Assembly (NCBI GenBank): GCA_029207755.1
Contig: JARCOQ010000002.1
Span: forward strand, 8,943,156 to 9,007,155
DNA: 64,000 nt
Direction: 5' to 3'
Source: Chamaea fasciata
Taxonomy: Eukaryota > Chordata > Aves > Passeriformes > Sylviidae
Positions 25,001 through 37,314 of this stretch are shown one piece after another. The notes below the pieces were generated by a model that ran no database searches, had not been told where the DNA came from, and worked only from the letters and a program-made list of their open reading frames with translations. Every line of letters starts with the position of its first letter. Position 1 is the stretch's first letter. Both the position numbers and the translations under genes were made by a program.

Positions 25001-28000
25001 CAACTGCAAGTGTAAAACTTTCATTTACTTGGAGAAACTCTTCTTAAACAAAGAATGTATTTGCCTAATTCCAAACATGCAAATTTAAAGTCATTCACCA
25101 AGTGGTGGAATCTTTTCTTTTTAACATATCTTGTTTATGTCATTATATATGAAATAGTTTATTAAAAATTGCTCTGGTGGATCATCGCAGCTCTTCAGTT
25201 CAAAATAGAAATCTAACACATGTCCACCTGAACCATCTTCTGCCCTGTCCTTCTCCAACCGCAATTCATAGAACTCAGTTCTTGTATTTAGCAAATATTA
25301 AAAAATTACATAGAAACAATATAAATTATAACTCCCCTTGCAATAAAGCAATCCGAAGATCAATTTCAATGGATCAGATTCATAATCAATGTCTGGTTTT
25401 TTAATGACTGGAACATTAAAGGACAACAGTATTTCACAGCAAACATAAAAAAAAAATTATACACTTTGTTTTCCTGTTTTCCTTCTTAAATAATAATATT
25501 TCACATGGTTTTTTACCTTAAAGGAAGAGCTTTGATGGAATTTTATTTAGTTGAATGCTGATTAGTCAGCAACAAGTTGGAACCAACCAAACACACTAAA
25601 TCTAGTACTGCTGCACTAAAGAGATTTCAGAAAAAAAAATATCATCTAGTACACAAAAAGTTACCTAATACAGAGGAGATTTCAGAGCCCAACATTAACC
25701 CCCAGATGGAAGCACCTCTGAGTATGGACCTTATTCTGATGAGTGGGACTCATTGGGAGTGAGAAATGTACTTGTTTGCAGAAGTTCATGTTGTATCAAG
25801 GTTTTTGAGCATGGTGCCTCTTGCAGTCTTACCTCTCAGTCTGGTATCTACCAAACCCTTACCTTTCATTTTCATTCCCTATCCTCAAACTGACACTGCT
25901 GGGGAGTGTGTCACAGATGCCAGGTGGCAGATGAGGAATTCTGGAGAAGTTTGGGTAGAAGAAGGTCCCTAGAATTAATTGAGGTACGAAATTGGATCTG
26001 TGCATTTGAGGTTCCACTTTGATGTACACATGCTCCCTGATTAATCATCATCTTGAGTGACTACTACTAAAGGAAATCTTAAAATATTCAGACATTTGAT
26101 ACTTGCTTCATTTGTAAATATTTGTTCTGGCAACCCTATTTGCTGGGATGCTTGGAGGGGAAAATGACATTCGGGGTCCAAAAAATATTTAAATTGACTT
26201 CAGTTAAAACTTTAGTAAATGATTGTAGAATACCTCTATTAGCATTTTTTCAAACAGAAAGGGAAGTCTAATTTCCATACAAAAGTCTTTCAGATGAAAT
26301 AACAAACCATGAAAGTTAATACGAAAGAGATACCAATACTAAAAAGATGATGCATACTTTTTTTTTTCTTAATTAAAAAGGCATTGTGTAATCAAAGCTG
26401 AATTCCTTTTTTTGATCAAAGGAAAGTTTTGACTGTTTAATATCAGCATAATTCTACATTTGTGTAATGATTATTTCAAAATTACTATCTTCTATGTGAG
26501 AAAAATAGCTGGATATTATTACCATTAACAGCTCTGTATATAAATAGTGTTTTAGAAAAATGAAAAATTAAAATAAAATTTACCACACATTTTCACTTAG
26601 ACATATGTATTAAAAAATAAAATTAAGATTCCCCATTTTAAAGGATAATTGTATTACAAAATATTTTTCAGAAAAGTGGAATATCTACATCAGTTTCCTT
26701 AGCCATGGGAAAGGACCAGACAATTTTATGAATCTATTGCTTCCCAATCTTTAGCAGAAGTTTTGGGGGTTTTTTTACAGGCCAACACGTTGAGTTTTAC
26801 CTTTTATTACCTCCTGTCCGATGTATGCTACCTACTCAGCAGTGAATACTCACAACTAAGTCATGAACATGGTGTGCAAAAACCAATGTGAAATGTTGTC
26901 AGAGCCATAAACAAAACCAAACTATGTTCAAAGTATCAAAGGAAAGTTGAATACAAGATTTATAGAAAAGAACATCTCTTAGCCATTACAAATCTCTATT
27001 TTATTGAAGTAAAGCCCACACTTCTAAACATATTCTTTGTCTTCCTATGCCTGTGTGTGTATGCAATGTCTGCTTACTTCATTTCTATCACACATTTATA
27101 GAAAAACAAAGCTGAATTTTCTTTATGAGAGAGAAGGGACTGAAAAGAAAAAAAGTTACAAAAGCATGTCACCAATGCTTGCCAGCAAGAAGTTCATAAG
27201 AAACAACTAGTAAATAAATTCTAATAGTAGTCACAGGTTATGCTTTTTTGTAGGGAAGATGCTCCCACAAAAAGCTGTTGGAAAAAGCTGAACCAAGAGA
27301 TGGTCAGTGGCACCAGAAAAAAAGAACATTACACAACAGTCTAGATGAAGGTGCAGCTGCACAGCTTGTATCATAGTATAACTGCTCTAGGACCCTGACA
27401 CATTAATTTTTTGTGCTTTAACTCTCTAAGCCAGGTCACCACTTAGAGGCTGTCAATTCAATAACTTAAACTTCCAGCTGTGGATTTTGACCAAAATATT
27501 TCTAATGCCTCTTCAACCCATCCTGCAGGATGGTGGGAATTTTCTTACAGGCTTTCAGCACAGAAATCCACTATCTACAATCTCAGGTCACCACATTTTT
27601 ATCCAGCTCTTTGGCACCTTTCCTTAGATCTTATACTCTTTAGTGTTTATAAACAGAGACAAGACTGAAAAAGCAAAAAATAACCATCAAAAGTGCAGTT
27701 CTGAGAAAGGTCCTGCTTTGCAAACAAGAACCTCCCTCCCCAGTAACACGACTGCCAATGCCTGATGAGGAAGTCCTAAGGTTGTGACTCATGGGCAAGT
27801 TAAGGCTGGCCTTAGGTTGATCCTACTATTAGTATAAATTTGCTCTTTGAATATGATGTGGGAAAAATGAGTTCAAGAAATTAGATTTGAATGCTCTGTG
27901 TCATCCCTCTCACAAATAGTGCCATCAATTCCTTGATACATAAAACTAGTCAAATTATTTCAAAATTTGCTTCATTAACTGAACATTCAATTATGAATAT

Positions 28001-28972
28001 AACAAAGACATATTTATATTTTTTCCTGAACAGTCCTTGACAAGTCACCTTTCTTTCTCACCTGCTAAAAAGCTTGCAGCTTAGTGTCTTACAGAGTGCT
28101 GGTTTTCAGATTTATTCTTAATGTACTTGTAAGGGTTGTCAGAAGAAGATTTTGATCCTTTCTATCCTATTAAAGATAATTAGTAAATTCTGAGCAGCAG
28201 CAGCTATAGGTTGCCTGTTTTTCAACCCCATACACATCTATCTCATTGTATGAGATTCACCCATAACATTCAGACTGTTATTTTCTATGTCATTATATTT
28301 TACTCACACTAATACTGTCTTAGAAATAATATGAAACAAAGTTCTGTGAAAATATGATCAAAAACCAATGTTTTTCTGGAAGTTTTGGGGAAATCAAAAA
28401 ACCAAAACAACACTAAAATCAAAACCAGCCCACCCTAAACCACAAAGCTTCCTCTTCCTCCTCAAAGAATTTGAAGCCTATGCTCGAGTTTGAATTCCCT
28501 GCATGAGGGAGATTAGGCTTGAATTCCCTCAAGAAGAGGAAAAGCTTGTCCTCTGACATCCAGCTCTAATTTCCAGGCAGGTAAAAAAACAGAGTAAAGG
28601 TAAACAGCAAGTCTGTTAATGCTGACACCATGTTAGCTGCATAAACTTATTTTTCAGAAGCCATCTGACAGCATCTTTGGAGCTTTAAGCTTATTTATGA
28701 AGTCTGAGAAATATGCAGATCTGGCACTGGACTGCTTAAACTCTGTCAAGTTCCTTAAAAAGCAGCTCGAAAACTTGAGGAGTTTTCATGGTGTGACACT
28801 TAAAAAAACCTTGCAGGTTACATGTGGATATACAGATTTAAACGCAAAACAAGAAAACCACAAGTCTTTACTTAATATGATTTTCAGTCCTTCTACAGCC
28901 TCTCTTCCTCAGTTATTTCTGACTTTATGAGAAGCACACATGGCGCTGAACAAAAGCTTATACCTCAAAAGA
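22015..28972. other. long non-coding stretch, no gene seen
   Basis: The longest frame is 134 codons (23232-23636, +). It has no recognisable domain, signal peptide or composition bias, and its length is within chance expectation for a window this large. A small A/C-rich patch lies at 28393-28444. I see no LTR, microsatellite or LINE remnant. Confidence 0.6.
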
Positions 28973-29014
<42 letters not shown>

Positions 29015-29015
29015 A
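28973..29015. repeat. (CAA)n trinucleotide microsatellite
   Basis: About 13 uninterrupted CAA units are present. This is a standard, probably polymorphic, trinucleotide microsatellite. Confidence 0.95.
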
Positions 29016-30424
29016 CCACCTTTAACCAGACCCTTTTATTTCATTCCATGGTTCCCAAATTATTAGCACACTGAACAAACCCAGAAACATTAGCTGACAC
29101 AGAGTAAAGTCATTATGATATGGCCCCTGCATTTTGTGGCTGAGAAATTTCTGTAGCTATAAAGAGAAATGCACCAAAGCATGATAAAAATATGCAAGCA
29201 TAAATATTTCAAGGTTGCTTGCTGGTCTCCTCTGTCCATCATCGCTTCTTATCCATCAAATATCAGCAGAATTCATCACTTTTTTAGGGATTCTACCACT
29301 CTCTAGGAGATGCTACATAACTCCAAGGTGTCAGTCACTGGACTTGTATCTGATAAATAAAAAACTCCATGGCCCTCAGAAAGCTCTCTGAAAGAAAATA
29401 GGTCATTCCTTATGAAAAAAAAAATTACATAGGACTATTACTCTGAACTATTTTAAAGATTTGGCTAAAAATTGATTAATTCCTCCTGAAAAAAATTTTT
29501 TGTATAGTATAGTAGACAAAACAATTCGATAAATTTATAAAGAAATAGAGATTCAAATGCAAGATTATATATTTCCCCAACATTCAGTTCTTTCTCTGCA
29601 TTGTGCTTCAACCAATAAGTTGTGATGTATTTTTCAGCTTGATCTGAAAAAATCCAGAATGAAGTATTTTCCACAATTGGATAAAAGGCAAATGAGATTT
29701 CACATTCAATGTTTTGCCAAAATCAATGAAAACTATACCAATGATTTTGTCTTTCAGGATCACTTAGTTTGTGTCATTAGCAATCCTTAGAAGAATGGAT
29801 TTTGTGCAGCACATTGGCTGTGATACATGTAGTGGAAGAATAGGAATTGAAAATAGCTCTCTATTTAAGAATGCATTAAATTGATTGCAGCCAAGTTCCT
29901 TGATCTTTTAGGTACAGGACCGCAATTATAAAAAATTAAATTATCTAATTAATACATTGGTAGTTTAAATTATGCCCTTACATAAAACAGTTGCGACCTC
30001 ATGGAAGGCAGACAAGTGTTACCCTGTACTCATGGTTTTGAAGCTAAACATCTCAATTTCTGGAACAAAGAAAGAGAGTAAAAGCTTGTATCTAAGCCCT
30101 GATATGAACACTCTGAAAAAGGCTGAGTAGAAATCTCCTGCATCAATGCACTGAGCTTCTAAAAGCCCCCAAAAGCAAGTACACAGAATACCTTAATATA
30201 GAAGGGGGAGCTGGACCCAGAGGAAGGATGCAAATACACAGAAATATCCAAAAAATAAAATGTTCTGGAAGAAGATTTGACATCGTATTCAGTCATGCAA
30301 TGCTTGAAATCTATGGCAGGGATAGCAAAGAAGCTATCTCTCTTGGAAAATTATGAATAAAGGTTAAACAAGGAAAATACAGATACTGTTCAGCCTTAGG
30401 ACCCAGTGGGAGATTGGAAAGACG

Positions 30425-30448
30425 TATCACACAAAATATCACACAAAA
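30425..30448. repeat. 12-bp exact tandem duplication
   Basis: TATCACACAAAA occurs twice head to tail. It is a small local duplication. Confidence 0.85.
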
Positions 30449-32234
30449 GAAAAGGGTAACTATTTGTTTTCTTATATAGGAATTTTAAATTCTTAATAAT
30501 ATCATCAATGTCTTTCTGTATTAATTTGGGTTATTGTATCAAAAAGCGCATAATTGTTATTGGAGTAATGGTTTGGAGTATTAAACTGTAAAATAATAAT
30601 TCCTTCACATAATTTTTGATTTCTTGGGTGAGGTGAGTTTTTTCACCAAACTCCTTTGTGCTGTAATTTAGGATTCACCAGCAATGGAGGTAACCAGAAT
30701 AACATTGCCTTAATTTTTGCTACTATTACAATTCTATGACAAGGGTCAGGATGACAAAGGAAATGGATATATTTCTTGCTGATTCCAAATCTTTGTAAGT
30801 CAAGGTCTATTTTTTAGGAAAAAGGCTTGTTTGGTTTTATTCTTAGAAATCTTAAAGAGAGGAACAAAGAGGCAGAGTATTTTCCTGAATTCTACTGAAA
30901 GAAACTTGGTTTTCTCTGGCTAAGTAGGTCTTTCATTCATCTTCTGTATAAAACAAATGCATCCATTTGGCTTGCTGCTCACCAGTGCTATTATACAGCA
31001 TGAACAAGAACTGCAGGATTAGATTGGATTGTTTTCTTCTACTCGTGGACAGACAGCAGACCAAAACTACACATACATAAAATACCTTACAACAGAGTGG
31101 CTTTAAAATTTAATAAGACACAGTGAATAGACTGAATACATTATTGAACACATACAGCCGCCCAGGAAGCAGTGCACATTGTTAGGAAGGTGACAGAGAG
31201 AGGCAGGGTAGAAAGAGAGGTGTTTGCTGCTAATAAAAGTATGGTAGCAATGCCAGTTACGACAGGCAGAGCTACGGCCATATTTTCATCTCTGACTTAA
31301 GAAATTTGAGAGTATAATGAAGACAAAGTATTAAGCTCGGTCTGGAAGCTCTTCAGTCAGCAGAAAATACAAGTTTCCCAGGTAAAAAGCTGCAGAAGAC
31401 ATTGACTATATGTTGTCTATACACACAGACATCCATGTTTCACTATACAGGAAATTGGTATCATTCTCCAAAGTGCCAAGTTAGACATCACTTCCAGAAC
31501 TAAAAATGTCTACCTTCCTATGGAGTACAGGGACAATGATGTGGAAAACACCAGCAAAGAATTAGTCATTGACCTTGTACTGTCTTTATTTGGACAGGCT
31601 AGTTAGTGATATTGCTTCCAGCAAATGGTTCATCAAGATTTACTAGCAAATGGAAGAAGGGGTGATGATAAGCTCCTATTTAAATTTCTATAAAAAGCAC
31701 TCTTTAGAAAGAGTTTATTTAAATTCCTCACAACAGGGCTGTGGAGCACTACAGGAGGTAATACAGAGAAAGCATTGCATCTGTACTTGGCAATTCAGAG
31801 TACTGACAAAGTGGCAACAGCAGGAATACCTCATTTATGTCATTTTCCTTAACCAAATTGTCTCTCTCAACACTACTCTCTGTCAAGTACTTCACATCGT
31901 TAAAGAAAGGGTTGATAAAAGAAAAATATTTCAAGTAAATTTCTTCTTTGAGGCAGTGTTCCAAAACAGGATTAAAAAGCTCCTGAAAAACAAGGTCCCT
32001 TCAAGATCTGATTTTTTAATGATCTTTAACTGAAGAACACTGGCAGGTGAGAATACAACATTTCACAAAACAAGATACCCACCAGTTCAAATATATCCAG
32101 GTTGCTACACTTGTATGTAGTGTAGTAATGGCACTTCATTTGGGAAGCTGAGAGCACCTGGAACACCTGGAGCAGTCCCCTAGAAACACTTGAATCTCTA
32201 ATTGGATTAAGATTAGATTAAGATTTCTAATGCT

Positions 32235-32265
32235 ATAAGAGACCAACAGATGGCTTAGTCTGACT
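32235..32265. mobile_element. possible ancient CR1 LINE 3' scrap
   Basis: The segment with GAGACCAACAGATGG followed by TTAGTCTGAC resembles, with mismatches, the part of old CR1 elements that I remember as GGGACCATTAGATCATCTAGTCTGAC. The match is short, lacks the terminal tandem octamer of CR1 and may be chance. Confidence 0.25.
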
Positions 32266-33426
32266 CAGTGAAATATTAATTTACTCTCTATAGGTGAACC
32301 ACCCCCCAAAAAAATATTTTAAAAAAAGCCAAATTTTTATTAGTAAAAATACTTCAAGGTAAGTAAATACTGGAGAATATGTGCTGGAAGTTAATTTTGA
32401 GTTTACAACATTCAAGGGTTCCACTTAAAACCCAATAATCTGCTTTGAATAGAAAAAAATGGCCAAAAGTGGAAATTTTGTTTGCAATACAACCTAACAT
32501 TAAAAAAAAAAAAGTAATTAATACTCTTAGTAAACTACCTGTGTTCTTAATAAATCAACTGGAAGCCAAGAATTTATCAACAAAATCCCTTATTAAATGA
32601 TTTTTGCAAAATGCTTGGAATCAAAACAGTTTTCTGTTGTCCATAGATAACTCATTAAGGGTAAAATAAAATAAATTGGTTGCATGAATTATTCATCCCA
32701 ACTGTTTATACAGTTCTGGTCAAACAGTGATTCTGCTCTAGTATTTTTTTTCATTCACAAGCAGTTCACAGAACAATCTGTCCTCTCATAAAACAGTAAA
32801 TTTTAAACTGTGCAATTTCTGATTAACAAAGTATCTACAGCCATTGAGATGCATGCACAGACAGAGCATTTGCAGGACATGCTAGTAACAAACTACCATG
32901 ATTTAAATCAACGTCCAAATTTACCTTCCAAACTTATTGTTTCTTTAATTGGACACGTTTGGTTCAGGAATAACTCATTTTACCGATCTTAACAGGACTT
33001 TCAAAACTGTGTGGTTACGTGTGCACTACAGACATACATGCAATGAGCTGTCCTAACATCTGAGTGCCCCCCGAATCCCCACTAAAAACCTCTCTCCGAG
33101 TAACTGCATTAATCCTTCAGCTCTAAAAATGCTTATTTGCTTTCCAGAGTTTCAGAAATTTCTAAAAAGACAATACCACTTATTAGAAAATTAAGTATCT
33201 TGCTCCATGCTGTGTGAACAAACTTTCTTGTATCTAGCTTTTCAAGTAACAGGAAAATAGATATTAGCATTGGAAACTTTACCATGAGCAGAAAAGTTTG
33301 GTTTGGATACAGGATTGTAGTGTAGAACAGATCTTCCCCATCCCATAATTACCTGAATAACAATCTAAGTTTCAAACAGCTCTGTTTAATACTCAAATCA
33401 GCAAATCAGCACAGGTTTCTTTTGGG

Positions 33427-33480
33427 GTGTTTTTTTTTTTTTTTTTTGGGGGGGGGGTGGTTGGGGGGGGTTTGTTTGTT

Positions 33481-33515
<35 letters not shown>

Positions 33516-33525
33516 GGTTTTTTTC
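33427..33525. repeat. T/G low-complexity block with (TTG)12
   Basis: The block runs T18 (33430-33447), G10, a short spacer, G8, TTTG units and then 12 units of TTG (33481-33516) ending in a T run. It is made almost wholly of T and G. The open frame through it is an artefact. Confidence 0.9.
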
Positions 33526-33600
33526 AAATATTGGACTAAGGTAAAAAAAAATTTTAAAAAAAGTGTTTGTAACCAAGTATTATACTCTTGTATACCATAC

Positions 33601-33621
33601 CCTTTGTATACTATACAAAGG
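33601..33621. repeat. perfect palindrome, 10-bp arms
   Basis: CCTTTGTATA, a single C, then TATACAAAGG form a perfect inverted repeat. A second palindrome abuts its right end. Confidence 0.95.
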
Positions 33622-33641
33622 CTATGATATGATTATCATAG
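33622..33641. repeat. perfect inverted repeat, 8-bp arms, 4-base loop
   Basis: CTATGATA, the loop TGAT, then TATCATAG form a perfect inverted repeat starting at the base after the preceding palindrome ends. Confidence 0.95.
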
Positions 33642-34674
33642 TTTCTTATTTTTATTGAAAATACTCGCAAACTGTAAAATTTGTTGGTGCCATTTTCCAC
33701 AGACACATTGCTTGGATTAATTGAAGCTATTATTTTCCTACCATAAGTCATCAGCAAATTGATTGGCTTTACACAGTGAGGTCCATTCCAGGCCCGAGGC
33801 ATTAGTGGTTTATGGAAAAGCAACCAGACAGAATTAGACATGATATTTCTCTTTCAGGCAGATTTTAAAACATTAACTGCATATAAAATTGTTCAGAGGA
33901 GTTTTTTGTCCAAGTCCAAAAGAATAAGGGTTTCCTAGTGGTAGGTAAGAGTAGCTGAAAGGCAGAGAGTCACAATAAAACTACTCATCATACAAATTAA
34001 TACAATGCTTGAAAAACATTTTTTGGGCCATTATGTCTGTATTTTAATATATAGCCCTTCATACACTCCATGACAAACAAAGTTCACGTCCACAGCGTTT
34101 TAGAGAGGAAGGCAAAGGTCACATATCCATTTTCTCAGGTATTTCCTTGCTAATAGATTGAATGCAAGCACTGAAGGGGCTATTATTGACTTGTTTGTAA
34201 GTTACAGCTAAGGAAATGCAAAATTATGAGTGTTTCTCTTGAAGAGAGCCATGGTAAGACGGGGATTGTGCTGCAAAAACCTTGTTGAGAGCATCAGTAA
34301 GTGGGAGCAAATACACCAGAATCCTACTACAAATTCCTTGGCAGCCTGCCATGCAAGCAGCCAGTTCTGATGGCTGCAAGGAATGAAGTTGAGAAGCAAG
34401 CAAACAAAAGAGTCTGGACAGGAGCCAGAGGAGGCATAAGGGGTACATAGCATCCCACTTCACAGCTGGAAATTGCAAAAGGCAAAGTGCCTGTAGTGGG
34501 GGGAGAGGCAGGGTCCAGGCACAGCATTATCTTCCTTTGGTATTTTACCATGCCCCAGAAAGTCAGCAGATAGGATCCTCAGGTGTGGCCACGCTGACAA
34601 TGCAGTAGCAACACACGACCATCACTCACAATCTTATCTTGCAGCAAGTAATAGCCTGATTGATATCTGAGGGG
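33642..34674. other. non-coding stretch, no gene seen
   Basis: Three overlapping minus-strand frames of 74-84 codons lie between about 34208 and 34551. They are in different frames, share no recognisable protein and are probably chance. The higher GC near 34300-34660 may mean that this flank also belongs to the neighbouring retroelement, but I cannot show it. Confidence 0.55.
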
Positions 34675-34811
34675 TGTTCTGCCGGCTCGGGGATTGTGAG
34701 AGGGTTGGTTCTGCTCTTTGGACACAAAACCACTTCTGAAGTTTACATTGATGCCTTGGGAAAGCTGATCTGAAACAGAGACTAGGACAGAGCTAGTGAA
34801 TAAAGCAGGTA

Positions 34812-34817
34812 TTTACT
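34812..34817 (-). terminator. decayed polyadenylation signal in LTR
   Basis: AGTAAA on the minus strand sits where related LTR copies, as I recall them, carry AATAAA. It marks the likely R region. Confidence 0.4.
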
Positions 34818-34926
34818 GAAAGGCCTTTAGGATACACCTTGGCCAGGGCAAGGCCTGACCAGGACTACACCCAGGGTGGACAAAGAATGGTCACAAAAAA
34901 TGGTTGACTGGTCACAAGGTGTCACG

Positions 34927-34953
34927 CTTTCATAAGTTTTGGTCCATTTGCAT
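34927..34953 (-). promoter_or_regulatory. octamer and TATA-like pair in LTR U3
   Basis: On the minus strand an exact ATGCAAAT octamer (34946-34953), the site class bound by POU proteins, precedes CTTATGAAAG (34927-34936), which looks like a mutated TATA box. The spacing fits a retroviral core promoter. Present activity is unknown. Confidence 0.4.
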
Positions 34954-35780
34954 ATTGGGGTTTAATTGTCCAGTTACAGCTTCAGGTTGTGAGGTCTCAT
35001 CCTTCTTGTTCCTCCCTTCAGTCCACCACTGTTTGTGCTTTTTTGCCCGAAAGTTGTCCTTGGTCTTCAGCAGGAAAAGGATTTTGTTTGTCTACCCACT
35101 CTGTGAAGAGAACTTACCAGTACTTAAAATGAGGCTCAGAACTGCACCCCTGAGCACCACAGAATCTGAAAATATGAAAACTACAACTTAAGGCATCAAC
35201 ATGTGCCCTTTCTAGTTGGTGTGCAATGTGCCAGGGTTCTGAAGTAGGGGAAATATGATAGTGGATGTTGAAGTGCAAGATCACATCAGCTCAGAACTCC
35301 TAGGAAAACCTTCCAGAAGTCAATGTTATCATTTTGAGGGATTTTTTCTGCCAGGTTGGAGTAGAATGCTCTGGCATTATTTCCCTAGGTGAGAATGTCC
35401 TTAACTGGGAATGGAGTTGCCTCAGCTTACAAATATACACTCAGAAACTGTGACTGTGAGGACGTCAACAGTCACTTTAACATTTATTGCAGAAAAAACA
35501 TGTTGGTGCAATAACAGTATCAGGATGTTTATGTCACAACAAAGGCCAGGAAGTGGAAAAAAAGCCCTACACAAAATTGAAGAGGTCCAGCATCAATCCC
35601 AATTTCTCAGCTTAACAGATATTTTCTACTGCATGTTTTACAATTCTGAACATGCTTTATAGAGAAAAAAGAACACATTTAGGATTTTGGAAAAGTGATT
35701 GCTGAAACTTCTGCCTCACTACTCTGGGTTCATGATTTTCCCTCAGTATCAGAAATGTGCTGTTATTGTAGCTTTTCTCT

Positions 35781-35798
35781 TTTCCCCCCGAGGGGGGG

Positions 35799-35834
<36 letters not shown>
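35781..35834. repeat. C6/G7 hairpin joined to A36 tract
   Basis: TTTCCCCCC (35781-35789), the two bases GA, then GGGGGGGAAA form an inverted repeat whose right arm runs into about 36 consecutive A (35799-35834). Confidence 0.9.
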
Positions 35835-35837
<3 letters not shown>

Positions 35838-36251
35838 TAATATTTAACAATATTAACATTTAAGTAATGCCAATTAACTTCGAGGTTTTGCATATAAAAA
35901 GGTGTAATTAGGGCCTTTTTCACATTCAGCAGATGCTGGTTGGAGACTTATTTTTGAAGCCAGGGTCAGTAGGGTAACAGCACTTCCTGCACAGAAATAC
36001 TTGAATCTCCAGAATGGGGCAAGGAGGACTAATAACTTGATTTCTTAAGCCTTTTCCCTCTAGATAGGATGTATTTGGCTTCAAAGAAGTCACACTGCTG
36101 TAAAATTAGCACAAGTGAGAGCAAAAACTGTGGGACTTCTATCTGAAAGATTGCAGATTATTATATTACTCAAGTAATCCCAGAGACATTATAATAATGG
36201 GATCCATCATGAATTACCCAGCAATTCCTTTTTTCTTCTATTAAGGCAATT

Positions 36252-36288
36252 AGGGAGGGAGAGAGGGAGAGAGAGAGAGAGAAAGAGA
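36252..36288. repeat. GA-rich microsatellite
   Basis: GGGA and GA units form a short imperfect (GA)n purine tract. Confidence 0.85.
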
Positions 36289-37314
36289 TCTGTTCTTGTT
36301 TTAGAGCTCAACAAGGCTGCAAGTCCCTGCACAGAAGCTGAAGCAGTGTTGAAGGAACAATGATTTCATTCCTCCAATGACCAAGCCAGTGTAAGCAAGC
36401 CACATAGAGAAATAAATTACTTGGCCTGGAAAAGCATTAATGTGCATTGATTCTTCTTTTCTCATTAAAAGAGATGGAGGGGGAGGGGAAAGGACTGAGG
36501 TGTAATTGAAATTTGAGATGAAAACGTTTGCCTGCGTGTCTGCTCAGGAAGACAGCCCAAGGTACACCTGACCCTTTCTGAGCTGAGCCACAGTCACAGT
36601 AAAATGCAAACTTTTCCTGACTTAGTTCTTTGAACAGAACAAAGCACAAACATTAATAACTTAAATGATCATCACATATTCAGAGCATGGTTTAACTGCA
36701 GCAGGTGTGTTACAAAGAAAAGTAGTCACTTTTAGAAAGATGAATTTCATTCATACTGACTCCCTTCAAAATAGTGCCATAAAGTTTTGGGGTTTATCTC
36801 ACTGCTACTGCCTGAGAATGTCTGAAGTAATTCTGACTAAATCAGGTTCACAGTCATTGACCTATGCATGATGTACAATGTGCTGCTATAAACAATTCCA
36901 TTTTGTGTTTCCTGGTTTTAGTTTTATTATTTTTTACATTTACAAGCAAGTATGAATTGTGAAATCTGCAATCAAACCTTTAATCTTTAAAGATTTAAAA
37001 TGAAAAGATCTTTTTAAAAAAACCCCAAATTAATTTACTTTTTTTACTGGTGCTGCCTGTTGCTGCCATAATCATTGCTATCTGATTCACCTACAGACCT
37101 CCTCCTAGATTTCATGAAAAATAATGCCAGAGAAACCAGAACAAGGTTCAGGGCATGGTTTTGGACTGTTCAAATTCCCATTCCTTTACATTATGAAAGG
37201 AATTATGCTGTACCTCTGGGAAACATGCTTTGCTTTTTTTTGTGCTGTACAAATGTAACGTGACTGTAAACTGGAAGAGCTTCAGAGCACCACACAAAAA
37301 ATGTTTCATGGGGA

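Larger units (their letters stand above)
29016..33420. other. non-coding stretch, no gene seen
   Basis: The longest frame is 127 codons (31650-32033, +) and is not recognisable. A possible ancient CR1 scrap near 32235 and a 12-bp tandem duplication near 30425 are the only structures noted. Confidence 0.6.
34675..35185 (-). mobile_element. reverse-oriented solo LTR of an endogenous retrovirus
   Basis: Read on the minus strand, the block runs from TGTAGTTTTC at 35185 to CGGCAGAACA at 34675, so its ends are TGT and ACA. In order it has an ATGCAAAT octamer, a TATA-like CTTATGAAAG about 10 bases later, and the segment CCTAAAGGCCTTTC followed by AGTAAA (a decayed AATAAA polyadenylation signal). 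I recognise this R/U5 region as common in avian genomes. No internal retroviral sequence adjoins it, so a solo LTR left by recombination is the simplest reading. The 34675 edge is better supported than the 35185 edge, and no clear target-site duplication was found. The family is unassigned. Confidence 0.65.
35186..37314. other. non-coding stretch, no gene seen
   Basis: No open frame exceeds about 83 codons. It holds the C/G hairpin with A36 tract (35781-35834), a GA-rich patch (36252-36288) and a 14-bp AT palindrome at 36982-36995. Confidence 0.65.

Noticed and set aside
28973..29015. CAA repeat and other regular arrays considered as CRISPR or satellite arrays.
   Set aside because: They are plain microsatellites with no spacers and no higher-order unit, in eukaryotic sequence.
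31990..32025. AAGGTCCCTTC word resembling a CR1 3' end.
   Set aside because: The match stops after about 11 bases and no ATTCTATG-type repeats follow.
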